From Thermothelomyces thermophilus ATCC 42464 (lineage: Eukaryota > Ascomycota > Sordariomycetes > Sordariales > Chaetomiaceae): DNA of 64,000 bases. The translations under genes and the position numbers were made by a program. The DNA lies in contig NC_016474.1 in assembly GCF_000226095.1 (NCBI RefSeq), forward strand, positions 1 through 64,000, read 5' to 3'. Below the pieces are notes generated by a model that worked only from the letters and a program-made list of their open reading frames with translations, ran no database searches and was not told the origin of the DNA. The stretch's first letter is position 1. Each line of letters starts with the position of its first letter. Positions 10,258 through 23,124 of this stretch are shown one piece after another.

Positions 10258-11584
10258 GGCATTCGCCAATCACTTCTTACCCCCAGGGGCAGTCTCGGTC
10301 GCGTCGGGCGCGTATGAGGAATCGATAACGGCGGTTCGGGGTGTCGTGCAAGTGTAGCGCCGAGGAATCATGTCGAAGCTCCGGCGCTGGCGGCTTGATT
10401 GCGCAACCATCCACTAATTATATCTGTGCTCGAGAAAACCCAGATATCGGTCCCATGCAGACCTGCGGCGATGCAACGTACTGCGTGGTTTTGGTAAGCC
10501 CAGCAGGTCAACGACCAGAGGTCGGTTTCTCGGGTCGTCGAAAGCCTTCGGTCAGGGCCGGTCTTCAACTTCCAGGCCCGGAGGGATGAAAGCTCCGCTG
10601 CCTTTTTAACTAGCGCCTGCCCCCCAATGACGTTTAGCGCTTTAGTTACTCGCGGTCCTGCCCCACTAGCGACTCAGTTTGGGAGTCACGGTTCCCGCTC
10701 CAATGGATGCCAAGACCAATATGAAAGTTCCGTCAAGACTTGGACCGGCAGGAGCACGATTTCAAGAGTCTAACAACCTGGAACATCAAGTGGCCTATAC
10801 GTCGGTCGATAAATTAGTAGTCAACCTCCGTCGTTTGGACTTTGATCTCCCGGTATTAACCCCCAGTATTTAGCCACGCCCGCGAAGCATCTGAAGGTAC
10901 CTACCTATCAGAGGACTTGATCTTGTATGTATGTACCAGGAATTGTGGCATAATTATCATGGCTGTAGAGGGCTTTTTATAGTCTTGGTCGCAAACTAGC
11001 GCTTCTCTCCATCCATTAGTTTAGAGCGAACAACGCGTCCTGAGAGTGCCGAGTATTCAATTAATTAACAGTTGTGAAATTGCAAAAGCGACGCCGCAAT
11101 TGCTGCTTCCAGCAATTGCACCTAAGTAGGTATTCTGACAACAGTCAAGAGAGCTGTAATTACGTATTATCCGTTCCAATTGTGTAGTCATTTCGATATT
11201 GCAGTTCAATTTCCGCCCTTCCAGCTCTCTCCGTCCATTTCTATCCATCCATTTCAGCCACTTCGCCGTGTCTTCCCGTGCTCGATCGACTCTTTGCGTT
11301 CCCGTTGCCTTCAGTTTCGCTCTTCACAACGGCATGATAATAGGGCACAGACCTCTTATATGCCACGCACCGGTGTCGAACGCTTACTTGGAGACCTCAC
11401 CACCGTCCTGCTCGTTCTGGTCGGTGTTTGGCTTCCAGAGGTCCGAGTTCCCCAGCCTGTCCGCGGTAAGACCGGCACGCCCTGGAGATTTCATGCCAGC
11501 TTCGAGCTGTCGTTGATACGACACATTGCGTAACCGATTTGCCTCGGCCGGCGTCAGACGAAGCTACAATCTCGCCGGTTAGCA
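10258..11584. other. Intergenic, 1.3 kb, no gene seen
   Basis: Upstream region of the cluster A regulator and downstream flank of the DUF2306 gene. Short frames here look spurious. It contains TAATTA hexamers near 10414, 10951, 11060 and 11157, and a TGTATGTATGTACC element near 10926, part of the dispersed TATGTACATAC family. Confidence 0.5.
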
Positions 11585-12613
11585 TCACATCCTTACCGCC
11601 AATGCCCTGTCAAACTCACTCACATATATCTCTACCCCAACAGCGTGTAACGCCAATGCAAGCCAGAGAGCCGCTCCGAAGTTGTGGCTAAAACTGGCCA
11701 TTCTATTGCTTCCGTCCCCGGCCATCGTTGCGGGGACAAGCACATTCGTGCTAGTGTCTCCATGGGTGAAGTATGATTCGCATGCAGGGTAATCCTGGAG
11801 GATTCGCTCCTTCTTACTGATCAAACTGGCAACCTCGGCACACGGCATAGGAACAAAGTAGTCCTCATTGCTGGTGATTAGTGCCATAAGGAAGAGAACT
11901 GGGCGTACTGTAACGATAGAACCAGCCTTGGACAGTCAGAGTATGCTCGATGATGCTGATGGGGGCAGACTCACATAAAACCAGGCTCTCAACATCCACT
12001 CCCGATGTTGCTCAATTTGAAGACGCTTGATGTTATACCAAGCAAGTGCCAGGCAGACAACGAAGGCAATAGACAAGACTCCGATGCTCGTTTGAACCTC
12101 CGTTCGGCCGCCAACCGAGTTTCTGGCAAGCATGATGGCCCCGGCTGTTGGTACCAGGCTGAGAATGATGATGAGATACCCATTGATGCGGTGGAACAGC
12201 ACGACGCTGCGGCGGATGATGGGAACAAACTGAAGAATGACGAGCAGTGATCCTGGAAGAATGGTGCCCAGGTGCAGAATAATGCCGATTCTGTCGATAG
12301 AACCTCGCGTATAGTAGTAGCAGCCCAGAGGCCGGTCTCCGCTCTTCGATTCGCAACTTCTATCGATCGCGAGATATTGCAACCGAGCAAGTGTGAAGCC
12401 GGTAAAAGCTCCGGCGAAGATGAAGAATAAAACAAAATTGTAACCTTTGGAAAATCCCATCGGATGGTACACCCTGCGCGCAAAAGCAACGAAGGCATGT
12501 CCGGAGCGACTGTTGGCAGCCATCTTGTGCGCTTTTCTCGACAGGTTGCTTGGGTGAGGACTGTTCGTTTGGCGACCTGCCCAGTGCACGACATAGCGAG
12601 TTAGTTCGTTCAT
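11585..12613 (-). CDS. DUF2306-type multi-pass membrane protein
   Basis: Two exons, 12613-11975 and 11926-11585, with a 48-bp intron (GTGAGT..CAAG, branch CTGAC). The spliced protein is 326 aa. Splicing restores the continuous segment REWMLRAWFYAGSIV, which bridges the junction. About six membrane helices are visible, for example VLFFIFAGAFTGFTLA, IGIILHLGTILPGSLLVIL, LIIILSLVPTAGAIML and IGVLSIAFVVCLALAW. A conserved HR.NGYL-like element (LFHRINGYLI) and the HREWM motif are typical of predicted membrane proteins of the DUF2306 family, whose function is not established. A TAATTA lies at 12619-12624, six bases upstream of the start codon. Confidence 0.8.
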
Positions 12614-13819
12614 AGTTATAATTATACTTTTTTTTATTTCCCGCCAAGCTTGGAGTCTGGTAAATGCATTTGGACTGAAGGCCTATCTCCTACAATGCGA
12701 ATGCGACATAGTTGATAGACTACAATGTGCTTTGGCCTCGAAGACTGCCAAACAGAGTGAAGCCCTAGAAGAAGCAGTATTATAGCAGTATTACTCCCGG
12801 TAATACACGGCTAGCGAGTGCGAATGCGGCCGAGTATCGCCTCCCTTGCCGGGCCGGCGTGATTGAAGCCCGACATTACGCGTTTAGTTGCATTGCAGCT
12901 GACGAAGCGTCTGCACTCAGGGCGCGCCGCCACAATGCCTTGACGTAAGCAGCAACGCAAGTCTAGCAAAGAGCTTCAAATTCGATCAACTCTTTGACGT
13001 ATGTACGATGTGATGCCGAACCAGAGTAACATAGATTGTCAACTCAAGTACTTGTTCTGATGTGAATCATGCTTGAATTCCTGGCCTATGGGCAGTTCAA
13101 AAACACTAACAAACCTAATTACTAGGTAGGTAGCATGCTAATTGATAGCAACCCTCTGTAACCCTACCATTGTTTATTGGTAATAACTGACTTGCAGCAA
13201 CCAAGACAGCTAGCAAGTAATAGCCACTTAGCAAGGGATATGATAGCATAAATCTCTTGGCTACAAACCCGGTCCAAAGTAGAAGCACGAAGTATTTCTG
13301 CCTGTTTTGGCCGAGAGACAGAATACCTATATACCTATATTTGAAACAAGCGACAGAGGTACTCTTTATACAATACTGCCGTGTGTGAATCGTCTGACCC
13401 AAATGTGGGATAATGCAAAGACTGAGTTCTGTTTCATCATTGCTCACAGGTAACTAAAGTAAGTTCACCGTTAAGCGATGGATACTACTCCCAAGAGTTG
13501 CATAAATGGGATAGCTATCCGCAAATAGAGTAATCTTATCGAAGCGTCTCATCAATGCTTCAGGCACAGCCCGATTACTGTGAAAAACAATGTTTAAGGG
13601 TATGTGGCGGTTATTCCGCACGGCACTATACGAAGCTTCTCAAGAAAAGCGGTGTCCAACAATTACTAGTAAGGCTAGCATGTATGTACATACATACAGT
13701 ACATAATTACACTACGCCCCAAACTAACACCTGCACCAAGTTTCGCATTATTTCGACCCCCTGACTAATGCCATCTTCCTGTTTTCCTCGTTTTCCCGCC
13801 TTTCCGGATAAGGAATGGT
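12614..13819. other. Intergenic, 1.2 kb, no gene seen
   Basis: This lies between the DUF2306 gene and the small secreted protein gene. It contains a dispersed TATGTACATACATACAGTAC element at 13684-13703 running into CATAATTAC. The open frame around 13115-13447 has no recognisable features and looks accidental. Confidence 0.5.
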
Positions 13820-14257
13820 TCAAGGGAGTGCCTGAGGAGCAAAGCTCTTGTCGGGGGTGACCGGCTGGCCATTGACGAGCTCGGCGTCACTGTAAGCGGG
13901 CCAAACAATGAGATGCTTGCTCCAGTCCACCACAGACCACGTCGTGAAGCCCAGCGGGTCCCAGCCGGAGCTGATAGTGTAAGGGCCGCATGTAATGCCG
14001 TTCGTCGACGTCTGGCTGGCCGGGTTGCCGGTCACATTGTAGGAGCATTCGGTGACGGGTGCGATTTGCGTGTCGACACCAAATGAAATCTCGCACGAGG
14101 TGTCATCGTCGTTGCAAGTACGGGTGAACGACCTGATGATCCACTGGGGAACGTCGGCCATGGCAGAGACCGCTTCAGATCGGGTGTTGGGAGCCGGGGC
14201 AGCGAAGGCGCTGCTTGCGGCGGCAAGAAGGCCGATAAGAAGAGTGCTGTACTGCAT
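13820..14257 (-). CDS. Small secreted cysteine-containing protein
   Basis: Intronless, 145 aa. It has a clear signal peptide (MQYSTLLIGLLAAASSAFA, cleavage near residues 19-20), then a mature domain of about 125 residues with four cysteines at 48, 55, 71 and 90, enough for two disulfides, and one N-glycosylation sequon at N74. The motif WIIRSFTRTCN..DTSCEISFGVDT resembles a family of fungal secreted proteins of unknown role, some considered effector-like. No catalytic residues are recognisable. It stands alone, with long non-coding flanks on both sides. Confidence 0.8.
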   Translation of the reverse strand: MQYSTLLIGLLAAASSAFAAPAPNTRSEAVSAMADVPQWIIRSFTRTCNDDDTSCEISFGVDTQIAPVTECSYNVTGNPASQTSTNGITCGPYTISSGWDPLGFTTWSVVDWSKHLIVWPAYSDAELVNGQPVTPDKSFAPQALP

Positions 14258-16104
14258 GTTGACGGGCGATGGCGCTTCTTAGTCTTTGGTCTTTGGCGGT
14301 ATGGGATGAGACTCGGAATTGCTGAAGGCTGCTAAGGATGTACTGGCGTCTATTAGGGCGTTCGTCATGGGGTTTGTTCCGTGGTTATATACCGCGAAGG
14401 ATCCGAGCATCCTGAGCTCGAATCCGCATCGCACTTAGGCCGGTAGCACATAGCGATCCGTGCCTTTCGCTGATGACACAACGGACTCGGGGGTTAGGCT
14501 GAACAAGACACTCACGATACTACGTTACTTCGTATCGTCGAGTAGAGGTTCAGCTGACCTTTTTCTCAGCATACAGTCGAAAACTCGTATTGACAGGCGG
14601 TTCGACATTGACGGTAATTGATCGGCGGCGCGTGGGGCAGAGAATCCGTGTCCAAGCCACAGAGACGGCATGAGGTCCCATGCACATACCTATTGTAGGA
14701 ATACACATAGCAAAAGTAAAACATGTCATTGCTCTCAGTCGCGGCCAGAACACGGAGAACGAGCTAGTACATTTTACAGTTGTCATGCTACACTATGTAC
14801 TTTGTTCAGACCGTGAGACAAAGAACCATGTGAGAGGCACACAATATTAGGCTTCCGAGTCGCCTCCTGAGTAAGGCATGCGTGTCAAGCTTCTCTGCTG
14901 TACTGCATCTAGGCGGCAGTGCTCAAAGCCTTTCTTCTGTGAAATCTTTCGGGTATGCCTTCAGGCATTGTATTGTTCGGAATTGGGCAATAATTAACCT
15001 CCTTTGCACAACATGCATAATTATACTGGGTTAATAATATACTGGGTTAATAATGCGACAATCGTGTGGCCGCTCCTTCGCATCTGTCTCTCGTTGCTGC
15101 CGTCAGCATAATTATGCACAGATGCCCGATAACCCTAATGGTTTACATTTTATTTACCCTAGTTGCTAGCTGCCGGCGGGAGCACAGATATCGAACTATG
15201 GAATGGTCCGCTCTCGAGTTTTGGCACCAGCGGAGAGAAGTGGATCCGATCAAAGGCGTCTGGTTGAAGTTGCCGAGCGTAGACTGAAAGACTGAGAAAT
15301 TTATCGAGACCGATGTTGAAACGGCTAAAGAGTCATTGTACTCCGTATATTCGAGTAGCAAGCAAGCTAGCAATCCCCTGGGATCCCATGTTGAATTTGA
15401 AGCTGTAGGTATTGGATAACGCACCTTGGTGCGTGCGGAGGACATTTCTTCAAATCACTGAATGCCAATGCCCGATAGCGAAGCAAATGGGTGCATACTG
15501 GAAACTTACTCCAACTTGTACAGGAGAGGGCTCTTGATAAACAAACCTTTACTTGTTCTATACGGATGTGCACCCTTGCTAAACCTGGGTCTTATGGGCT
15601 AATTAGCGTAACAACGATGGGTCAAGCCACCATGGCTGGGGAGAACGGCTGCTTAGCCACATATCTATGACCCCTGTATTACGGAAGCCCGAATCGTCGC
15701 CCGTCAACGCATCAGTATCTCGCAGGGCATCTGTATTGGTGTGTGAATGAATGCTGCAAGAATAATGGGTATCCTGGAGTGGTTAATTATACTAGTGTCC
15801 AACCAGAAACGTATTCATACAGCACTATACAACAGTATATCTAACCCTATCTTGCTGTCGGCTTGAACCTGGATTGACTGACCGGAATACTTGCATCCTG
15901 ACCTAAGTTGTGGCATAGCTCCTTGATTAGAACAGAAGCTGCTGCTGTGGGGACACCAGGTCCGTGTATGTACATACATACCTCGGCATCCATGCTTCGG
16001 TTCCGTCACGCTGCGCTGCCATCATCAATTCAGCACTCTGGATATGTCACGGAACACCAGCAACAACATTTCATCTCTCTCCAGGCCCACCAGCCACAAA
16101 AAAA
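14258..16104. other. Intergenic, 1.8 kb, no gene seen
   Basis: No convincing coding frame on either strand. Contents noted are several TAATTA hexamers (about 14991, 15018, 15108, 15600, 15784), a near-duplicated phrase ATACTGGGTTAATAAT at about 15024-15054, a GTACTCCGTA motif near 15339, and a TGTATGTACATACATAC element at 15965-15981, 125 bp upstream of the hydrolase ATG. Confidence 0.5.
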
Positions 16105-17368
16105 ATGACGGAAGAGGCTTCGTCCGATGAGGCTGGAAAGCTGTCCCCATGGGACAGAATAGTCCTTGTCGGATTATTCCCTCTATTTGGTAATTAGTTC
16201 CAAATTCCCATTCCCGTTCATGTGATCCTTGACCGCTGACATGTTGTCGGGACTTGGGGCAGCCGCCCGGTGGTTGATCACGTTCGCTTTGAACAAAAGT
16301 CCTGGCCTCCACTGGCGCCAGAGGTTGGCATTGACATTTCTGCAAGCCCAGCGAGCCGCTTTCCCAATCCGTCATCTCCGGTGGCTCACGCGACGCGTCT
16401 CGACGGGGGAGGCAGTCGTGCGATATTGTTCGAAAAATAAGATTCCGCACAAGTCTGTTGTCATCGACAGTCCCGCTGCCGCGTCTGGCATTGAGGGTGT
16501 GCCTGCGGCAACCCTCCATCTCCTCACTGTTCCGATAGTTGAGGAGGACGTACCTGGCCGTACCTTCCTGTACTTCCACGGCGGTGGCTTCGTCAACCCT
16601 CTTCGCGACGTTGCCCACATGCCTTTCATCATGCAATGTGCTGAGGCATGTCACGCCAGACAAGCTGTTATCCTCGAGTACGCGCTCGCTCCAGAGCATC
16701 CGTATCCCGCGCAGCTAGTGCAGTGCGTCGCGACGCTGCAGTATCTTCTCGGAGAGATGAAGCTCCGTCCGGAAGATATTGTTCTTGCGGGGGACAGTGC
16801 GGGCGGGCAGTTGGTCGGGGCGCTGCTCGCGCATTTGGCACAACCGTCGCCCTACGCCGCGGCCATTACGGTTGACGGCCAGTTCCGAGCTGCGCTCTTC
16901 GTGAGCCCGTTTGTGAGGATGCCCCCAGATGAGGGGAGCTACGAGGCAAATCACGGGAAAGATTACCTAAACCGCCCCCAGGTGGACCGCTTCATGTCGG
17001 CTTGGAAGGGGTCGAAAGACTAGGTGTGGGCGAATCTGTGTGGCGTTGAGCAAGGCGCCGATATCTGGAAACTTGTGTTCGCCCGTGGCCGTGGCCGTGG
17101 CGATCGGGGTTTGGTACTAAAAGCCATGGTTACTGTCGGCACGTCTGAAGTATTCTTGGAATGCTGTCGCTCATTTGCCAAGGAGCATGTGGGAGCAGAG
17201 ACAGTGTTTGTCGGTCGACAAACTGACTGCAGGGTGCTTGGGGGCATGGACCGCGTGTTAGTGGAGTGCGAAGCCGAAGTCCATGTCCAAGCAGCGTTGG
17301 ACTGCGCTGTGGGATACAACGAAGGGGCAATGCAACGGGCCATCGCATCGTGGCTAGCAGGCCTGTAA
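16105..17368 (+). pseudogene. Alpha/beta hydrolase (HSL/GDXG type) interrupted by an in-frame stop
   Basis: Exon 1 is 16105-16189. A 73-bp intron (16190-16262) has a GTAATT donor that lies in a TAATTA hexamer. Exon 2 runs from 16263. The protein starts with a hydrophobic anchor (VLVGLFPLFAARWLITFAL), then shows the oxyanion motif FHGGGF and the nucleophile elbow GDSAGG, both typical of the hormone-sensitive-lipase-like esterases. A TAG codon at 17021-17023 interrupts the frame. The same frame then continues for 114 codons with family-like sequence (VWANLCGVEQGAD, MVTVGTSEVFLE) to a second stop at 17366-17368, so the catalytic acid and histidine lie beyond the TAG. A CAG-to-TAG change of RIP type would explain it. 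A 42-nt in-frame intron ending at this TAG is formally possible but looks unlikely. It converges with the regulator at 17482. Confidence 0.7.
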
Positions 17369-17481
17369 ATTCGTGTCCCGCTATGGTGAGAAAGATTTGC
17401 GTCCAATTAGGACATCATCATATATGTATGTAGTAATTAGGGGTTGGCTAATGGTTGCGTCGTAGCTAATTACTGAGCCAT

Positions 17482-20115
17482 TTAATTAGCCTCCTCCGTA
17501 ACAGCTCCCTCCATAAAGCCCATCATGTACTGATTGTTATAGAACCAGTCTTCGAGTTCTGTGCCGTTCCCCATCCAAATCATGGGATTTACTCCCCTTT
17601 GAAACGCCGGGTCACTTGCGAAGCTTGCCGTTCCCGTCTCGTATTCGGATTCTTGCGAGCTCGGGCCGAGTTGGGACGGAAAGCCAAGGGCCGCCAGACA
17701 GGTGTCGACTGTGCTAGGCTGCTGACCGTCTCTTCCCTGTCCCGTTTGGGACTCGACGAACTGTGATGCGACGCTGTAGAGCACCTGGAAGAGGCGGCGG
17801 AGTCTATCCACCGCTTCAGACACGGCCGTATACGGCTGCAGGGAGCTGACGAATGCCTCCAGCCGGGCGAGGTCCGCCCTGTCCCGGGTCTCGATCACCT
17901 GGCAGAAAACGACGATGAACGGGACAAACGGCGCAAAAAGAATGGTCCTGAAACGAAGGTAAGCATTGTACATCCATCGGGCGTAGGGTCCTTATCAGAC
18001 ACCAAAGGTTTATTCTCCTGGAATTATTACGTACCAGTTCATGTAGGTGGAAAACAGCCCAGCAGTTGTCTTCTCTAGCACGGCCATGCACTCCTGATGG
18101 CGGGCCAACGTTTCTCTAGCAGTTTGAATGCACTCTGCTGTGAACGTGGTTGGAGATCCTGGTGGATTAGGCACGGCTCGGTGGATAAGAGTTCTGATCG
18201 ACAGCCGCAAGACATGGTCCGAAATCACAAAGAACTCGGCCAACTCCCTAGGGGAGACTGACCTGAGCAAGCCGTGCCATTTGTCCTGGAAAGCTGTCAA
18301 AATATGTCATATCCCCGGCATTTTGGGGTTGACTCACCAACATCTTCTGGGTCAAAGTGTCGAGTTCGTCGAGCCGACCGAGCAGGAGCTTCGCCCTCGA
18401 CTTCCTCACGGCCTCTGGCTGCCGAAGGGCTTCGGGGCAATAGAGCAGCTCGTAAATCTGGCCTTGTATTCGGGACTCGGTGATCCAAAGGTTAAAGAAC
18501 GAAAGGCTGGCAGAATGCTGTGTCTCCTCATCGCGAGGCTCGGGCACAGTGACGTCGTAATCTTGTATGGTAGAAGACCGGCCAAGACGGAGAGACAAGC
18601 TTTTGTCGAGGGTATAAACTACCCAGAATAGGAGTCTTTTGCGGCGCGCCCCAGCAGATGAGTCGTTGTTGGCGTGCGTATCGGCGCGGTGGTAGCCGAG
18701 CGACTGGCACATCTCCGAGGCTTTGGACGAGAGTATCCACGCCAAGGACGGCTTCCCAAGCTCGATGGTGTAAAACGCCTTGGGCAACATGTCAGCGGAG
18801 GAATGCTAAGCGGTCAAGCTGACTTCACGCCTCTTACCCCAAGCAACAGAGCCTCGACTACATCGTCATTTGCCGGCAGGTGAAGAGGCAGGCTAGACAG
18901 AGCCGTCTCGATGTTGACGCCGCACAGACGGGCCAATGCAAGGTACTCCTCCGTCTTGTCAGGGAAGTAGTAAGCATAACCACGGTACAGAAAGTGCAAG
19001 CCGGCGTTGACAATGATAAAATGGACCGGATTATATTCCTCTGCCATGTAAAGCGCGAGGCACGTCTCTGGGAAGTGGTCAATCTGAAACAGATCAAGGA
19101 TCCATGCCGCACCGATCTGTGGCTGGGCTAATCATGCTCAAACCATCAGTCGTGATCCGCCAAGGGAAACCGTGATGACCAACCGCTTACCCTTGGTGAG
19201 CTTGAGGAGCTGCAGGGTCTTCTCGATCGGGGGCACGTCGCAGCCCTCGAGGGTGACTGGTCGCACGGGCTTCGCGTGCGGGTACGCCATTTCGCGTGCT
19301 GCCGGTTGCTTTTCCATAGACTCGACCATGTTGCGCAGAGCATCTATCCTCTCCCGCACCTCAGGTCTCGAGTCTGTGCTGGCCACTTTCTGAAGGAGAT
19401 TGTTTGCGAACACTGAGTGCGCCGTCAGCGACGACTCGCCTTCGACCATAGAGCCAGTGGCCTCGGTTCCGTTTGTATGGCTGCCATAGGTGGCTGGACT
19501 AGCAGAAGCGGCCGTATTATTCAGAGACGGTGGCTTGGTCGTAGATGTTGGTGCGGGTGAAGGAGAAGAAGGCTGCTTAGCGAGAAGACCCTCGAGCAAG
19601 TGAACTACCTTGTCTAGGCGACGCTCGATAGCATCAATCTTCTTCTCGCTAATACACGCGAGATTGTATCAGTGACCCCATGGAGCCACGGCGTCTGGAG
19701 GCGGGGACCGACGGCGGACATACTACTGATGAGTCAAGAGGATCCTGCTTCTCTTTTCTGGCGGCTTCTTTCCGGAGTGCGTGCACTCTATCTTCGCATG
19801 AACGCAATGGGCGCAGGGGAGCTCTCGATTGCACCGGATCTATGACGGAATTGTTTATTATATAATTAAATGTCGTTTAACACTTGAATCTCTGACCAGC
19901 AGAGCACGGCATTCCGGTTGCATAGGTAGGAATACCTACTTTCCGTATCCGACACGCGTCACACTGCACAAGGATGTGGTTAGTTTTGAACTCGCATTGG
20001 TAAGGGTTGAATTGAAGGAAGGAATTGGTGCACTTGCAGCCCGCGGTACGGGAGTCTGAGCAGGGCCCGCAGACGGAGGCGACTCGATTCCAGTCTCGTC
20101 GATTGCGTCCTCCAT
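17482..20115 (-). CDS. Zn2Cys6 transcription factor with fungal regulatory domain, eight exons
   Basis: Exons, 5' to 3': 20115-20050, 19963-19940, 19839-19724, 19648-19191, 19127-18838, 18778-18338, 18285-18035, 17947-17482. All junctions keep phase and give 703 aa. The zinc cluster is assembled across exons 2 and 3: CDACRIRK then IRC, five residues, C-AH-C and VHAKIEC (C23, C26, C33, C39, C42, C49). A short coiled coil follows (EKKIDAIERRLDKVVHLLEG), the usual dimerisation element, then a Ser/Pro/Thr-rich linker. The middle homology domain includes MCQSLGYHR and KRLLFWVVYTLDKSLSLRLG. It is divergent from the ABC transporter at 20913 (797 bp apart), making it a plausible regulator of that pump, but this is inference. 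The last codons again lie in TAATTA (17483-17488). Confidence 0.88.
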
Positions 20116-20912
20116 TGCAGTGTTACCCTAACGTCATGCATTCATGTGCGAATACACCTATCAGCCAATTTCAGAAACATGATTTAGCGCTGGCCGAGTT
20201 GGGCTGGTCGCCTTGCTTGCCTGATCGCTTCCCAAGAGAAGAGAGCTGTGGTTGGTTGGTTGCCGAGCCTTCGGGTTGGGGGAGTGCGGAAGGGCAGAAG
20301 AAGCCACGGATCCCGCGGAACGCGCGGGACCCGGCCATCTTATACACAGGAAGGGGCGGGCGAACTATGACGCTCGGGCCACATCGAGCCATTCTATTGC
20401 GTATGCACCCGACTTTAGTTAACGCAGGGCTTGGAAACGGAACTCTAAAGTGCTGCTAGTAATGATCATGAAATTGTTTTCAGAAACTACTATACGGACG
20501 TACTTGAACTCCACCCAATCAACGCCAGCCCGGGGGCTTCGGCATGTGACTCATTACGGGACAAGCTTAATTCTCTCTGATTAAGGCCCGATGAATCGTC
20601 GCTTGACAACAACCGGAGACGGACACTTTCGAATCAGGGGGTTAGTTATGCTGCCGCGGGTCAACTCCCCGCCCGGCTGCCCCGTCGGAGGACGCGTATC
20701 TGGTGTTCCAAGCTTCCAGCAGCACTTGGCGCCAAGCAGGCAGGAAGGCTCCTAGCTTGACAGGGCCCACCCAAACCTTTAAAGGAACCATCGCATTCAA
20801 ACGTGCCCTCTTCTTCAAGAAGAAAGGCAAGCTCCGCCTTGCCATCGCCAACTCGTAGGTGTTGACTCTCTGCCTACCTCGTCCAGGCCGTTGCTCTTCT
20901 CAAAGCGCAACC
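20116..20912. promoter_or_regulatory. Divergent promoter between Zn2Cys6 regulator and ABC transporter
   Basis: This 797-bp region has no gene. It separates two genes transcribed away from each other, an arrangement common for a drug-efflux pump and its regulator. CCCGCGGAACGCGCGGGA near 20313-20330 is an imperfect inverted repeat that could be a regulator site. No direct evidence for binding. Confidence 0.45.
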
Positions 20913-23093
20913 ATGGCTGCCGGCGTCGACTTCCCGAAGGAAGCAGAGCAGGCGGAAAAGGAGTCGACCTCGCAACCAACGAGCGAAGACCGGGGCAATA
21001 TTAATGATACTAATAACAAGGGCGCTGAAGAAAATGGCTGGAGTGCATACCGGGTACGGCGACCATGTCCCATCAGGAATGTAGCTGCGCATACTTACTC
21101 AGCTTCTTGCAATAATTAATTACAGCGCATCTTCCGATACGCGGGGCCCTTTGAGTACACCCTCCAGGGCATCGCCATCCTGGCGGCCATTGCATCCGGC
21201 GCCGGCATCGCGTTGCAGAATTTGATTTTCGGCGAGTTTGTCACCGTCATTACGGACTATGCTTCCGGCGACTCATCTAGACAAGTCTTCCTCGACGACG
21301 TTGCAGAGCTTGCGTATGACCCCAAGCCCCATCATCGCCGCGAAGTTCCGACTTGGCTGGAAGCGAGACTGACGCGCGTGGGCGGGCAGCCTCAACTTTG
21401 TCTACCTTGGAATCGGTCGATTTGTTCTCTCGTATACGTACAACGCGCTCTTGACCTACGTTAGTCACCGCATCGTGCGCAACATCCGCCATGCCTATCT
21501 CAGGGCCGCCCTCAGTCAGGAAGTCGCATATTTCGACCTGGGCACCAGCGGTTCTATTGCAACGCAGGCCACGTCCAACGGCCGCCTGATCCAAGGCGGT
21601 ATTGCCGAAAAGTTGGGCCTCACCTTCCAAGGTCTTGCTGCCTTTGTCACGGCCTTCATCCTCGCCTTTGTCACCCAGTGGAAACTCACGCTCATCACGC
21701 TCTGCATTGCTCCGGCCACCATCATCTCCATGGGCATCGTGGCTGCCATCGAGGCCGGGTACGAGACCAAGATTCTCGACATTCACGCCCAGGCCAACTC
21801 ATTCGCCGAAGGTGTCCTCGCCAGTGTCCGAACCGTCCATGCCTTCGAGATGCGTGCGAGGCTGGTGGCCAAGTTTGACGAGTTCCTCTCCGAGGCACAC
21901 CGATGGGGGAACAAGAACTCGCCTCTCTTCGGCGCCCTGTTCTCTGTTGAATACACCATCATCTACCTGGGATTCGGTCTTGCTTTTTGGCAAGGTGTCC
22001 AGATGTTGGCAAGGGGCGAGGTTGATTCACCCGGCCAAATCTTCACGTAATTATGATTCCCCATCATTCCATCTGTGCTCTTCCCAACCCCTAATTAATT
22101 AACGAATCAGTGTCCTCTTATCTGTCACCATCGGCTCGATCAATATCACCATGCTTGCGCCATACTCTATCGAGTTCACCCGTGCGGCAACCTCTGCCGC
22201 TTCGCTGTTCAAGCTCATCGACAGGCAGTCCGCAATCAACCCGTTCGACGACTCGGGCGAGAAGCCGTCCGAGGTCACCGGGCTGGTGGAACTCGAAAAC
22301 GTTACATTTGCATATCCCACTCGCCCCGGCGTCACAGTCTTGGATAACTTCTCGCTCAGAGTGCCCGCCGGCAAGGTCACGGCCCTGGTGGTAAGCAGTG
22401 AACCCAACCGGTTTCCCATCCAGGGCACACAGCCCGGGGGGCAACGAAAGCTGACCCGACCCCAGGGACAAAGCGGCTCCGGCAAGAGCACCATTGTCGG
22501 TTTGATTGAGAGGTGGTACAACCCCTCGTCAGGGGTCATCAAGCTGGACGGACGCCCCATTGACAGCCTCAATCTCAGCTGGCTGCGAAAGAACGTCCGG
22601 CTTGTTCAGCAGGTATGGAGGTGGCGTGCGTCCGGTGGATAGAGAGGCCTTTTTTCTCTAACTCACGTATTCATGTTTCTAGGAACCAGTCTTGTTCCAG
22701 GGATCCGTGTTTGACAACATCGCGTATGGGCTCGTGGGGACCCCTTGGGAGAACGCTCCCCGGGAGGAGCAGATGGTGCACGTCCAAGAAGCGGCGAAGA
22801 CGGCGTTTGCTCACGATTTCATCTCGAAACTGCCCAACGGCTACGAGACGGACATTGGACAGCGAGGGAGCCTCCTGTCCGGTGGCCAGAAGCAGCGGAT
22901 TGCTATTGCCCGCAGCATCGTGTCTCACCCAAAGGTCTTGCTCCTCGACGAAGCCACTAGCGCCCTCGATCCCCATGCCGAGGCAGTAGTCCAGCGGGCG
23001 TTGGATAAGGCGGCCGAGGGACGCACGACGATAGTCATTGCCCACAAGCTTGCGACGATTCGCAAGGCGGACAACATCGTCGTCATGTCCAAG

Positions 23094-23124
<31 letters not shown>

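Noticed and set aside
10679-10873. 64-codon plus-strand frame in the 10.3-11.6 kb gap
   Set aside because: Too short, with no motif, signal peptide or conserved pattern.
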